Below, piece after piece: positions 1-9,331 of a stretch of 64,000 nucleotides of DNA. The notes below the pieces were generated by a model that was given only the letters and a program-made list of their open reading frames with translations, searched no databases and was not told where the DNA came from. A program made the position numbers and the translations under genes. Positions within the stretch are counted from its first letter, which is position 1. Each line of letters begins with the position of its first letter. Origin of the DNA: Phycisphaerae bacterium (GTDB lineage: Bacteria; Planctomycetota; Phycisphaerae; UBA1845); contig JANQQK010000028.1 of assembly GCA_028289375.1 (NCBI GenBank), positions 193,318 through 257,317 of the forward strand, given 5' to 3'.

Positions 1-663
1 AAGAACGCGTCATCATGCATCGCGATGCCGGGCTACAACCGCCGCTTCAGCCCGCTCAGCGTCGCAACGCGCGACTTCTTCGCCAGTCGATCCACGCCGA
101 TTGAGATCATCGCCCGTGTCAACGCCGGCGAAATCAAGGCTGACTCCTGGTATCAGGACGCCGAAGAGGGCGGTTGGCGGATTGTCAGCGAGGGGTGCCA
201 CTGGGTCGACCTCATTCAGTTCATCTGCAACAGCCCACCCGTCTCCGTCTTCGCCAACATGATCGGCGGCTCGGTCGCAGGCCGACAGAACGACAACTGC
301 ATCGTCAACCTCAAGATGGCCGACGGCAGCATCGCAAGTCTCGCCTATCTCGCCAACGGCGATCCCTACTTCGACAAGGAACGCATCGAGGTCTTTGGTC
401 AGCACAAGGTCGGCGTCATCGAGAACTGGCGACAGGCGTCGCTTTCCGCCGGCGGCAAGACGCAAAAGGTGAAACCCGGCAACTCCGGGAAAGGCCACAA
501 ACACGAGATGGCCGAGTTCATCGCCGCCATCCGCGAGGGTCGCGAGCCATCGCTTTCGTTTGACCAGGCGGTTGCCTGCACGCGGGCGACGTTCGCCATC
601 GCGACGTCGATGGTTTCGAACAGGATGGAATTGTGCGACCCCGCCACCGCATCGGAAGGGTAG
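1..663 (+). CDS. Gfo/Idh/MocA-type oxidoreductase, C-terminal part (5' truncated by window edge)
   Basis: The reading frame is open from base 1, so the gene starts outside the window and only about 220 C-terminal residues are visible. The segment GYNRRFSPLS near the left edge is the signature seen in Gfo/Idh/MocA oxidoreductases of polysaccharide loci, often in bi-domain proteins that also carry a zinc-dependent dehydrogenase half. Further on, the residues around EGCHWVDLIQF contain the conserved His-x3-Asp stretch of the C-terminal domain. Known members use NAD(P) to oxidise or reduce sugars and sugar nucleotides. Its place at the head of an exopolysaccharide run suggests a role in making a modified sugar precursor. 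I could not tell which sugar, nor whether the dehydrogenase half exists. It is separated from the next gene by about 136 bp. Confidence 0.8.
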   Translation, partial: KNASSCIAMPGYNRRFSPLSVATRDFFASRSTPIEIIARVNAGEIKADSWYQDAEEGGWRIVSEGCHWVDLIQFICNSPPVSVFANMIGGSVAGRQNDNCIVNLKMADGSIASLAYLANGDPYFDKERIEVFGQHKVGVIENWRQASLSAGGKTQKVKPGNSGKGHKHEMAEFIAAIREGREPSLSFDQAVACTRATFAIATSMVSNRMELCDPATASEG

Positions 664-799
664 GAAGAAACGCAATGATCACCGCCACGAACCAACAAGC
701 CGATATCCACCGAAGAGCCGATGCGAGCGCGGCGCTGCGTCCGGTAACATGTGTGTCCAGGCGCGAACATTCAGACGCGAGAGGTGTAGTACGCCCATC

Positions 800-2212
800 A
801 TGACCGGTGCCCTGCGACATTTCCTATCCCGCTGGTACTTCGCCAACCGCGCGAAAGCGGGCGTCGTGGGCCGCGAAGAAGACATCCGTCAACGCGAATC
901 TGTTTTCCAAGGTGGTCGCCCCGCGGTCGAGACGTTCCAACTCGACCGCCTGCGGGAGTTGCTGCGACACGCCGGACGTCATGTTCCCTATTATCGGAAC
1001 CTGTTCACTGAACTTGGCTTCGACCCGGAATCGGTCAGCAGCGTCGACGCCCTGCAGCAACTGCCCGTTCTCGACAAGACCATCATCCGCAACGCCGGCG
1101 ACAGCATGATCAGCGAAGCGGTCGACCGATCCACGCTCCGCAGGAATGCCAGCGGCGGATCGACCGGCGCGCCGCTTCAGTTCTACCAAGGCCACGAATA
1201 CGACCGCGAAGCCATGCTCACCGCACCGCTGTTCGACCAGTGGACCGGCTGGAACCGAAGCGAGACCGTTTGCCTGTTGTGGGGCGCACCGACCGACCTC
1301 GCCCGCTACAGACTGTTCCGCCAGCGCGTCCGCAATTGGTTGCAGAACCGATTCCTCGTCGATGCGTTCGACGTTGACGATCAAAAACTCGCCGCCGCCG
1401 TCGACACGATCAGGAAGCGCCGCCCCGTGCTCGTCGTCGCATACGCATCGGCTGCCTACCTCGTCGCACGGTACATGCAGCGACACAACATCACGCTCGA
1501 CCATCCACCCCGCGCCGTGCTCTGCTCCGCCGAGGTACTCCTGCCTCATTACCGAGAATTGATCCAGGCGCGCTTCGGATGCAAAGCTTACAACCGCTAC
1601 GGCAGCCGCGAAGTCGGCATGATCGCCATGGAATGCGACCACGGCACCATGCACACGAACGACACCGGCATCATCGTCGAGGTTGAAAACCCCGACAAAC
1701 GCGGCGTCGGCAACCTGCTCGTCACCCAGCTCGACAACATCGCGTTCCCATTTATTCGCTACCGCATCGGCGACATGGGCGCCGTCAGCTACCGTGAGTG
1801 CGGATGCGGCAGAGCGCTGAACTGCCTGACCGAACTGACAGGCCGCGTAAGCGACTACATCGTAGCACCCGACGGCACGATCATCCACGGCGAGTGGTTC
1901 ACGCACTTGTTCTACGATGTCGAAGGCGTCGCGCTGTTCACGTTCCGCCAGACAGCACCGTCGCAGTATGTGTTCGATGTCCAGAAAGATGTCCGCTTCA
2001 ACGATGGGCAGTTCAACGACGCCATCGCATTGGCCCGCGAGAAGCTTGGCCCCGATGCCGACGTCAGCGTCGAATTCGTCGAACGTTTCGAAGCAACGCC
2101 AAGCGGCAAGCACCGATTTGTGATCAATGAATGTCCCGAGCTGGTCACGGTACTCAATGAGCCTCAAACGGAATCCGAGCAGCAAGTCCCCGTCGGGATC
2201 GATGGAAGATGA
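800..2212 (+). CDS. PaaK/CapK-like adenylate-forming enzyme (phenylacetate-CoA ligase family)
   Basis: A protein of 470 residues. It shows the ANL-superfamily phosphate loop SGGSTGAP near residue 118 and the second core motif YGSREVG near residue 267, followed by a segment with Cys pairs (YRECGCGRA). These fit the phenylacetate-CoA ligase / CapK family, whose members activate carboxylates as acyl-adenylates and are common in capsule and exopolysaccharide loci. A likely but unproven role is to supply an acyl or amino-acyl substituent for the polymer. I chose the ATG at 800 because residues after it (LRHFLSRWYFANRA) look like the family N-terminus; the frame is open further upstream to 560, but that part is Arg-rich and overlaps the preceding gene. 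A GAGG sits about 15 nt before the ATG, which is a long spacing, so the start is not certain. Confidence 0.8.
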   Translation: MTGALRHFLSRWYFANRAKAGVVGREEDIRQRESVFQGGRPAVETFQLDRLRELLRHAGRHVPYYRNLFTELGFDPESVSSVDALQQLPVLDKTIIRNAGDSMISEAVDRSTLRRNASGGSTGAPLQFYQGHEYDREAMLTAPLFDQWTGWNRSETVCLLWGAPTDLARYRLFRQRVRNWLQNRFLVDAFDVDDQKLAAAVDTIRKRRPVLVVAYASAAYLVARYMQRHNITLDHPPRAVLCSAEVLLPHYRELIQARFGCKAYNRYGSREVGMIAMECDHGTMHTNDTGIIVEVENPDKRGVGNLLVTQLDNIAFPFIRYRIGDMGAVSYRECGCGRALNCLTELTGRVSDYIVAPDGTIIHGEWFTHLFYDVEGVALFTFRQTAPSQYVFDVQKDVRFNDGQFNDAIALAREKLGPDADVSVEFVERFEATPSGKHRFVINECPELVTVLNEPQTESEQQVPVGIDGR

Positions 2213-2247
2213 AAGGCAAGACAGGTCCGTAGCCTGCGAAACATGAC

Positions 2248-3660
2248 ATGATTCGTCAGTCCATCCTGATCATCTTCATCATCGGTATCACCGCCTACGC
2301 CTTCCGCGATTGGTTCATCTCGCTGGCCGCGCTGATCATCTTCACCGTCATGTCGCAGAACGATGACATGCCGCGGACGATGATGGGCATCCAGGGTCTC
2401 AATCCGTGGAACATGACCATCGCCGTGATCACGATATGCTGGGCGTTCGATCGCCTGCGCAATCCACGACCCATCGGCATTCCCGCCGGAGCCGCGATCG
2501 TCGCCTTGCTCTACATCCTCGTGGTGTTTGTGAATTACATCCGCGTCGCCGTGGACACGGGTTCTCTGCCCCCCGGCTACCCGATTCGATCGTTCCTCGA
2601 CGTTACAACGGAGCTGTGGATCAACCCCATGAAATACATGTGGGCTGCCCTGATGCTCGCCGATGGCTGCACCACGCGCGAACGTGTCAAAATCGCCTTG
2701 GCCACGACCATCCTGCTGGGCCTTGGATACGGGGCGTTGGTGGTCAAGAACATATCGCTGTCCTATCTCATATCGGCTGATGGATACATGTCCGCGCGGC
2801 AGCGAATCGATAAGCTCATTGGTCTCCACGCCAACGACATGGGCAAGGTGCTCGTGATGACGTTCTGGAGCATCTTCGCCGCACACCGGCTTTGGCCTCA
2901 GGCGCGATACAAGATCATGGCGATTGGGGCGGGCCTCATCTGCTTACTGGGAACGGGTCTGTGTTTCTCCCGAGCCGGATACGTGACATTCGTCGGCGTC
3001 GGGTTCGTCTTCGCCTGCCTGAGATTCCGAAAGCTGCTGCTCATCGGGCCGGTGGCGTTGGTCATCATGATCATCGCCATGCCCAACATCGCCGACCGCA
3101 TGCTCATGGACGTGCAGGAAAACGAGGGCACCGGAGAGATGGACCTCAACGCCGTCACCGCAGGCAGAACGGGCAACCTCTGGCCACCCACCATTGAGGA
3201 AATCCGAAAGTCCCCGCTTATCGGTCACGGCGGATGGGCCTTGCTCCGCACCGACGCCTACGAAGCCATCAAGGACACCGAAGGCGCCGTGCCAACCAAC
3301 CCGCACAACGGATTCCTCGACGTCATGGTCAACAGCGGCGCCATCGGCATGATCATCGTGCTCGGTGTGTTCCTGGGGAGCGGGGTGGCATCGCTGCTGT
3401 TGCTCTTAAGCAGGACGGACCCCATCGCCATTGCGGCAGGAGGTGTGGGCATGGCCCACGTCTCAGGCTGCTTAATTAATGCGTTGTCCGGCGGCGTGCT
3501 CATGCCGTGTCAGAGTATGCTCGGCACCTACGCCGCCATGGGCATCGCTGTGCACATGTGGGCCGGTCGGCACACGAAGCTGAGACCAGCCTCTCCCCGC
3601 CGCCGCGTCTGGATCCGTGTACCCGTCGTGCATCAACCGATCCCCGGGAGACAGGCATGA
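2248..3660 (+). CDS. O-antigen ligase / Wzy-type polysaccharide polymerase
   Basis: A 470-residue integral membrane protein with about ten hydrophobic segments and a large polar loop around residues 270-360 that contains SPLIGHGGWA and NPHNGFLD. The Pro-Leu-x-Gly-x-Gly and Asn-Pro-His-Asn pattern is typical of the WaaL/Wzy (O-antigen ligase) superfamily, which joins undecaprenyl-linked glycans in the periplasm. In this setting, with a flippase downstream, it most likely polymerises the exopolysaccharide repeat unit. Its stop codon overlaps the start of the next gene (ATGA), so the two are probably translationally coupled. Ligase and polymerase functions cannot be told apart from the sequence. 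Confidence 0.82.
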   Translation: MIRQSILIIFIIGITAYAFRDWFISLAALIIFTVMSQNDDMPRTMMGIQGLNPWNMTIAVITICWAFDRLRNPRPIGIPAGAAIVALLYILVVFVNYIRVAVDTGSLPPGYPIRSFLDVTTELWINPMKYMWAALMLADGCTTRERVKIALATTILLGLGYGALVVKNISLSYLISADGYMSARQRIDKLIGLHANDMGKVLVMTFWSIFAAHRLWPQARYKIMAIGAGLICLLGTGLCFSRAGYVTFVGVGFVFACLRFRKLLLIGPVALVIMIIAMPNIADRMLMDVQENEGTGEMDLNAVTAGRTGNLWPPTIEEIRKSPLIGHGGWALLRTDAYEAIKDTEGAVPTNPHNGFLDVMVNSGAIGMIIVLGVFLGSGVASLLLLLSRTDPIAIAAGGVGMAHVSGCLINALSGGVLMPCQSMLGTYAAMGIAVHMWAGRHTKLRPASPRRRVWIRVPVVHQPIPGRQA

Positions 3661-4598
3661 ACGACTTTCTGTACATCACCTCCCCAAGCTACTCGGGGTC
3701 CACGTTGTTGACCTTCCTGCTCAACACGCACCCGGACATCGCCACCATCGGCGAGCTGAAGGGTGCGTCCATGGACGTTGAGCTTTACCATTGCTCATGT
3801 GGCGAACCCATTGGTCGGTGCAGCTTCTGGCAAGATGTCGTCAGGAAGATGCGCGAGAAGGGCGAAGCGTTTGATCTCACCGACAAGTGGACCCAGTGCG
3901 GCTACGGTGTCGGCCACGCACCCTTTACGAACCGTGTTGTCCGCACCCGACACCGCACGCTGCCACTCGAAATGGCACGCTCGATATACCTGTCGCTTTC
4001 ACCGTCGGCCCGCGCAATGTTCAAGCGCGTGAACCAGACGAACGTCAATTTCGTACGCACAGTGTTCGAAATCACCGGCAAGAGGGTTTTTCTCGATTCT
4101 TCGAAGGACGCCATGCGCCTCAAGTATCTATCGCGCATCCCCGAGTTCCGCATGAAGGTGATCCACCTCGTGCGTGACGGCCGCGGCGGCATGCTTTCGT
4201 TCATGAAACACGAGGATCTGCCGCCCGACATCGCCGCCCGTGAATGGCTTCGCTCGCACCTGGAGATTCGCGAGGTAATGCGCATCTTTGATCACGACCA
4301 GTGCATGGTCCTCAAGTACGAAGATCTTTGCAGCGCGCCGGACGCCACCATGGAACGCATTTTCGATTTTGTCGGCGTCGATCCCCAAGCCGGCGAGAAG
4401 GACTACCGCGCCGTCGAGCACCACATCCTCGGCAACGCCATGCGCTTCGGCAGTTCCTCGGAAATCAGGCTCGACACCAAATGGGTGCGGGAACTCAACG
4501 AAGAGCAGATCGCCACGTTCGAACGCGTCGGCGGCTGGCTGAACCGGCAGTTTGGATACGACAGCAGCGTGCCAACCCCCGAACCGGTTGCCACTTAA
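3657..4598 (+). CDS. sulfotransferase (PAPS-dependent, carbohydrate type)
   Basis: A protein of 313 residues. The N-terminus has the 5'-phosphosulfate binding loop pattern SPSYSGSTLLTFLLNTHP, and near residue 175 there is the 3'-phosphate binding stretch VRDGRGGMLSF after KRVFLDSSK. These are the two hallmark PAPS-binding motifs of the Sulfotransfer_1/3 families. Known members move sulfate from PAPS to hydroxyl or amino groups of carbohydrates or proteins. Inside this cluster the simplest reading is that the polysaccharide or its precursor is sulfated. The ATG at 3657 overlaps the TGA of the polymerase gene. No PAPS synthesis genes are visible in the window. Confidence 0.85.
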   Translation: MNDFLYITSPSYSGSTLLTFLLNTHPDIATIGELKGASMDVELYHCSCGEPIGRCSFWQDVVRKMREKGEAFDLTDKWTQCGYGVGHAPFTNRVVRTRHRTLPLEMARSIYLSLSPSARAMFKRVNQTNVNFVRTVFEITGKRVFLDSSKDAMRLKYLSRIPEFRMKVIHLVRDGRGGMLSFMKHEDLPPDIAAREWLRSHLEIREVMRIFDHDQCMVLKYEDLCSAPDATMERIFDFVGVDPQAGEKDYRAVEHHILGNAMRFGSSSEIRLDTKWVRELNEEQIATFERVGGWLNRQFGYDSSVPTPEPVAT

Positions 4599-4607
4599 GG
4601 TCACGAT

Positions 4608-6503
4608 ATGTGCGGCATTTGCGGCTTCATCCAGTCCGAACCTGTCAACGGCGACGCAGACGCCCTCATCACCCGCATGCGCGATGAGATGATCCACCGC
4701 GGCCCCGATGGCTGCGGCATCCACGTCGGCAGGACCTACGCACTCGGACACCGCCGCCTCAGCATCGTCGATCTCTCCGAACACGGTCACCAACCCATGA
4801 CCAACGCCGAACGCAACGTCTGGGTGACGTACAACGGCGAGATTTACAACCACGCCGACATCCGCGCCGAACTGGAATCCAAGGGATACGCGTTCCAATC
4901 GCACACCGACACCGAAGTGCTCGTTCATGGTTGGTGTGAGTGGGGCGAGAGACTCGTCGACAAACTCAACGGCATGTTCGCCTTCTGCATCGTCGACGAA
5001 CGCACCGGCACCACGTTCGTCGCCCGCGACCGCCTCGGCATCAAACCGTTCTTCTATTTTCTCAACGACGGCGTCTTCGCCTTCGCCAGCGAGGTCAAGT
5101 CCCTCCTCGAACACCCCGCATGCCCGCGCGACGTCAACTTCGCCGTAATGGCCGAGCATCTGCTCTTCCGCCACGTCGCAGGTCCGCAGACCCTCTTCGC
5201 CGGCATCGACCAACTCCCCGCCGGTTGCCACATGACCGTCACGCGCGATCTGAAGACAAAAGTCCAGCGCTACTGGTCCATCAAGGAACCCTACGGCCAC
5301 GCACCGACCGACGACGATGTCTTCCAGCAGTTCAGCCACGCCCTTCAGCAGAGCGTCCAGCGTCGCATGATGAGCGACGTCCCCCTTGGCACCCAGCTCA
5401 GCGGCGGACTCGATTCCAGCACCGTCACCAGACTCGCCAACGACCTCACCGCCCACGCCATCAAGACCTACTCCGTCGGATTCAGCGAGGAAGCCTACAA
5501 CGAGTTTCCATACTCCTCACAGGTCGCCAAAGCCGTCGGCACCGATCACTGCCCCATCCCTGTCACCGCCGACGACTTCCACCGCGAACTTGACCGCATC
5601 GTCTGGTTCATGGACATCCCGATCGACCACCCGAACTCCATCTTCCTGCACTTGCTTTGCAAACGAGCGAAACAGGAAGTCACCGTCATGCTCACCGGCG
5701 AAGGGGCAGACGAAGTTCTCTGCGGCTACCAACGCTACATGCATTTTCAGTCGGTTTACGAACGCTTCGTTGGCGTCCCGGGTGCTGCCCGCAAGCTCGT
5801 CGCCGGTCTGCCCAACGCCCTCCAACGCGGGAAACTCTCGACCCTCAGCGAATGGCAACGCCAATCCCCGCTCGGCATCGCCCTTCGCAACAGCGCCTTC
5901 GGAAGCGACCACCTCGTCGACCTGCTCACCACAGGCCACCCGCTCGACCTCTCCGTTCGCCGGCGCATCATCGACCAATACAAGAACCACGCACCCATTG
6001 ATGCACTGCTCCGCATGGACCAGCAGGTATACCTCGGCTCGATCCTCCACCGGCAGGATCGCGTCAGCATGGGCGCCGCCGTCGAAGCCCGTGTTCCACT
6101 GCTCGACCACACCCTCGTCGACATGGTCGATCAATGGCCCATCACCACCAAGCTTCGCAACGGCGTCGGCAAGCATGTCCTGCGACAGGTCGGTCAAGAC
6201 CTCGTCCCCATGGACATCATCACCCGCGCCAAGATGGGCTTCCCCGTCCCGATCCGCGAGTGGTTCCGCGCCGACGGCGGTCTCAGCCCGAGACTCGATC
6301 TGCTCACCGATTCCGATTCCGCAGTCGCCCAATGGTTCGACAACCGCGGCGTCCGGCACATGATCGACACGCACCGCAACAACACCGAAGATCACGCTGA
6401 GGATCTCTGGATTCTGCTCGCCCTGGAAATGTGGCACCGCACGTTCCTCCGCGGCAGCGTCCAAAAACAGGAACCCGACCGCGCATTGGCCGCGGTCAGC
6501 TAG
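4608..6503 (+). CDS. asnB: AsnB-type glutamine-dependent amidotransferase (first copy)
   Basis: A protein of 631 residues that begins Met-Cys-Gly-Ile-Cys-Gly, so Cys2 becomes the N-terminal nucleophile of a class II glutaminase after Met removal; this also fixes the start codon. The glutaminase half has RGPDG, GHRRLSI and YNGEIYN. The synthetase half has the ATP-pyrophosphatase loop SGGLDSS near residue 265. The family makes asparagine or, in surface polysaccharide loci, amidates sugar acids or other carboxylates. A second, diverged copy lies 4.7 kb downstream in the same operon-like run, which argues for cluster-specific roles rather than simple asparagine supply. The two copies probably use different acceptors, but the sequence does not say which. 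Confidence 0.85.
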   Translation: MCGICGFIQSEPVNGDADALITRMRDEMIHRGPDGCGIHVGRTYALGHRRLSIVDLSEHGHQPMTNAERNVWVTYNGEIYNHADIRAELESKGYAFQSHTDTEVLVHGWCEWGERLVDKLNGMFAFCIVDERTGTTFVARDRLGIKPFFYFLNDGVFAFASEVKSLLEHPACPRDVNFAVMAEHLLFRHVAGPQTLFAGIDQLPAGCHMTVTRDLKTKVQRYWSIKEPYGHAPTDDDVFQQFSHALQQSVQRRMMSDVPLGTQLSGGLDSSTVTRLANDLTAHAIKTYSVGFSEEAYNEFPYSSQVAKAVGTDHCPIPVTADDFHRELDRIVWFMDIPIDHPNSIFLHLLCKRAKQEVTVMLTGEGADEVLCGYQRYMHFQSVYERFVGVPGAARKLVAGLPNALQRGKLSTLSEWQRQSPLGIALRNSAFGSDHLVDLLTTGHPLDLSVRRRIIDQYKNHAPIDALLRMDQQVYLGSILHRQDRVSMGAAVEARVPLLDHTLVDMVDQWPITTKLRNGVGKHVLRQVGQDLVPMDIITRAKMGFPVPIREWFRADGGLSPRLDLLTDSDSAVAQWFDNRGVRHMIDTHRNNTEDHAEDLWILLALEMWHRTFLRGSVQKQEPDRALAAVS

Positions 6504-6516
6504 ACGAAACACCATC

Positions 6517-8139
6517 ATGGCCGAGACGGTCGCTCAACAACCCACCACCGGCCAACAACCCCCGGCGGATGCGCCAAACCCAACCCCCGCGCCCAAAAAG
6601 CCCGGCGACGTCAAGAACGTCATCTCCAATTGGGCGTCGCAGTTCATCATGGTCATCAGCGGCTTCGTCCTGCCCCGCCTGATCAACGACAGACTCGGTA
6701 CAGCCGAACTCGGCGTCTGGGACCTCGGCTGGTCCATGCAGGCCATCATCTCCATGAGCGGCCTCGGTTTCGGATCATCCGCCAATCACCACGTTGCCAA
6801 ACTCCGCAAGATCAACGACTGGGACGAGTTGAACCGCATGCTTTCGGCCACCGCCACGCTCGTCTTCTACGCAGCCATCGGTGCATTGGCAGTCACGATG
6901 CTTATCCTTTACGGGCTGCCGTGGTGGATGAAGGAGGAGTCCGGCGCGGCGCTCGTCATCGACGCCCAATGGATGGTCGCGGCCATGGGCATCGGAACCA
7001 TCTGCCAGATGCTCACCATGGTCTATGGCGGCGTCCTCGTCGGCAGCCATCGGTTCGTCCTGCTCAACTATGTCGAGGTGGTTGGCTCATTCTTCGTTGT
7101 GGGCGGCGTCTTCGTTGCGCTGCTCGCCGGATGGGGCCTCAAAGCGATGGCCGCCTTCGTCGCGGGGCGATTCCTGCTCGAACTCCTCGCCAAACGCGCC
7201 ATCGCCAAACGCATCAGCCCCGAATTGAGACTGCGCTTCCGCTGGGCCGACACGGGACGATTCCGCGAGATCGCCGCGTATGGACTGAAAGACTTCTTCA
7301 ACTCCGCCGGCATGATCATCCTTAACCAGGGCGTCGTCATGATGCTCCTGCGCTACCACATGCACGGCGAAGTCGCCGTCGCCATCCTCTCACGCCCCCG
7401 CGCCCTCATCCGCTTCGCCACGCGCTTCCTCATGGGCTACGCCCGCGTCCTCGTCCCCCACGCCGGCAAACTCACTGAAGACGCCGACCGTGAAAAACTC
7501 CGCAACCTCCTCGTCGAAGGCACCCGCGCCGGACTGCTGCTCACGCTGCCACTGGCCGCCTTCCTCTTCATCCTCGGCGAGCAGGTGCTTCAGGTCTGGA
7601 TGCGTGATGCGCAGTTCTCCGACCACGCCAACGTCCTCACCGTCCTGCTCATCGGCTTTACGCCGTTCTTCGCCCAACGACCAACCTGGCACGTCCTCCT
7701 TGGCGCCGGCATCCACGGTGTCGCATCAGCCGCCTCCTTCATCGGGGCACTCGCCAGCATCGCGCTCTGCTACGTATTCCTGAACCATACCGACTGGGGC
7801 ATCCTCGGCGCCGCCGCCGCCATGACCATCCCGCTCGTCGTCGTCAACGGACTTGTCCTGCCGCAGGTCGCCTGCAAAAAGACAGGCATGTCCATCTTCG
7901 ACTACTGGACCCAGAGCGCAGCCAAGCCCATCACCCTCGTGCTGCCCTTCGCAGCCGTGCTGATCGTGATCCGCGTCTTCGTCGGTGAACAGCCGCTCGT
8001 CGCCATGATCAGCGGTTGCGTCGTCGGTGGTTTGGTAATCGGCCTGATCTACTGGCGCTTCGTCCTGCCGAGCGACTTCAAGTCCAAACTCGCACGCCTG
8101 CCGCTCATCCGCACCATCATCCGGAGTCCGCAGGCATGA
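6517..8139 (+). CDS. Wzx-like lipid-linked oligosaccharide flippase (MOP superfamily)
   Basis: A 540-residue membrane protein with a polar Pro-rich N-terminal tail of about 30 residues and then roughly twelve to fourteen hydrophobic helices. The first helix region (NWASQFIMVISGFVLPRLI) followed by LGTAELGVWDL is the typical opening of polysaccharide exporters of the MATE/MOP group (RfbX, Wzx). Members flip undecaprenyl-PP-linked oligosaccharide from the cytoplasmic to the periplasmic face. With the Wzy-like gene at 2248 it makes a Wzx/Wzy-type assembly pathway the best guess. It starts 13 bp after asnB and its stop overlaps the next start codon (ATGA at 8136), so it lies inside the same transcript. 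Confidence 0.85.
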   Translation: MAETVAQQPTTGQQPPADAPNPTPAPKKPGDVKNVISNWASQFIMVISGFVLPRLINDRLGTAELGVWDLGWSMQAIISMSGLGFGSSANHHVAKLRKINDWDELNRMLSATATLVFYAAIGALAVTMLILYGLPWWMKEESGAALVIDAQWMVAAMGIGTICQMLTMVYGGVLVGSHRFVLLNYVEVVGSFFVVGGVFVALLAGWGLKAMAAFVAGRFLLELLAKRAIAKRISPELRLRFRWADTGRFREIAAYGLKDFFNSAGMIILNQGVVMMLLRYHMHGEVAVAILSRPRALIRFATRFLMGYARVLVPHAGKLTEDADREKLRNLLVEGTRAGLLLTLPLAAFLFILGEQVLQVWMRDAQFSDHANVLTVLLIGFTPFFAQRPTWHVLLGAGIHGVASAASFIGALASIALCYVFLNHTDWGILGAAAAMTIPLVVVNGLVLPQVACKKTGMSIFDYWTQSAAKPITLVLPFAAVLIVIRVFVGEQPLVAMISGCVVGGLVIGLIYWRFVLPSDFKSKLARLPLIRTIIRSPQA

Positions 8140-9320
8140 CGACCCGACGCACCAAACCAAGCATCTGCTTCGTTGCACCAAACAACTACGCCGTCCTCTC
8201 CGGACGGTCCGACCTGCCGCACATCGGCGGCGCCGAGGTCCAACGCGCCATCATCGCCCGCGAACTCGTCAACCGTGGATACCGCGTCAGCTTCGTCACC
8301 ACCGACCATGGCCAATCCGACGGCATCGAGCACGACGGCATCACCGTCTACAAAATGTGTTCCTGGGACGATGGCCTGCCGGTCGTCCGGTTCGTCCATC
8401 CACGATGGTCCAGTCTCCACCGCGCCATGGCCCGCGCTAACGCCGACATCTACTACCACCGCACCGCCGGCGCCGAAACGGGACAGGTCGCCTTCTTCTG
8501 CCGAACCCGTCGCCGTAAAATGATCTACGCCGTCGCCTGCGATCCCGAATGCGAACGCGAACTCTGGTTCTTCACCGCCCGACGCGAAAAATGGCTTTAC
8601 AAGTATGGCCTCAAGTCCGCCGACCGCGTCATCGCCCAAACGCCGATGCAACAACAGATGCTCCGCGACAACTTCAACCGCGACGCCGTCATCATCCGCA
8701 GTTGCACCGCCGACCCCGGCGCCATCGATCGCAACCCACCCGCAACCGACGAACCCAAGACCCTTCTCTGGCTGGGCCGTTTCGCCGAACAGAAGGGTCT
8801 CGACTTCCTGCTCGACCTCGCAGACAAAAACCCCCAGCACCGCTTCGATCTCATCGGCGCACCCAATACCAGCTCCGCCTACGCCCGACGCATCGTCGCC
8901 CGCGCCGAAACCATGCCCAACGTCCACCTGCTGGGCCACGTTCCGCACGCTCAGGTCGGCGACCACTACCGCTCCGCCACCGCCTTGCTTTGCACATCCA
9001 ACTACGAGGGATTCCCCAACACGTTCCTCGAAGCGTGGGCCAATGCACTCCCCGTGGTGACGCGTTGGGACGCTGAAGGAACCGTCACGGACAAACGACT
9101 GGGCGTCCACGCCGATTCCGTCGATGAATTGAGCAGCAAGATGAACGCGATGCTCAGCGACCCCGATATGTGGAAGAAATGCTCAACCAATGCCCGCAGC
9201 CACTACGAACAGACCCACGCCGTCGCCCCGGTTGTCGACGCTTACGAATCGGTGTTCAATGACCTGATCGGCCTGAATCCGTCAACGAAGGCATCGCGCG
9301 AACTGGCCAACGCTACTTAG
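8136..9320 (+). CDS. glycosyltransferase family 4
   Basis: A 394-residue GT-B fold enzyme. The N-terminal half opens with KPSICFVAPNNYAV and has GGAEVQRAIIAREL, the usual acceptor-side loop of GT4 enzymes. The C-terminal half has LLWLGRFAEQKGLDFLLDLA, then HLLGHV and the nucleotide-sugar binding E-x7-E segment SNYEGFPNTFLEAWA. Family 4 transferases use retaining chemistry with nucleotide sugars. It is the only clear glycosyltransferase in the visible part of the cluster, so the others must lie left of the window or elsewhere. The start ATG overlaps the flippase stop codon. Confidence 0.85.
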   Translation: MTTRRTKPSICFVAPNNYAVLSGRSDLPHIGGAEVQRAIIARELVNRGYRVSFVTTDHGQSDGIEHDGITVYKMCSWDDGLPVVRFVHPRWSSLHRAMARANADIYYHRTAGAETGQVAFFCRTRRRKMIYAVACDPECERELWFFTARREKWLYKYGLKSADRVIAQTPMQQQMLRDNFNRDAVIIRSCTADPGAIDRNPPATDEPKTLLWLGRFAEQKGLDFLLDLADKNPQHRFDLIGAPNTSSAYARRIVARAETMPNVHLLGHVPHAQVGDHYRSATALLCTSNYEGFPNTFLEAWANALPVVTRWDAEGTVTDKRLGVHADSVDELSSKMNAMLSDPDMWKKCSTNARSHYEQTHAVAPVVDAYESVFNDLIGLNPSTKASRELANAT

Positions 9321-9331
9321 GGAACCCCGTC

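Noticed and set aside
560..799. N-terminal extension of the PaaK/CapK-like gene
   Set aside because: It overlaps the preceding gene and is Arg-rich without similarity to the family; the start at 800 is more likely.
824..2185. 453-codon frame on the minus strand
   Set aside because: Antisense to the PaaK/CapK-like gene, with no start signal or motif.
4128..6518. Long minus-strand frames over the sulfotransferase and first asnB genes
   Set aside because: Acidic, Val/Ala/Asp-rich products without motifs, antisense to well-supported genes.
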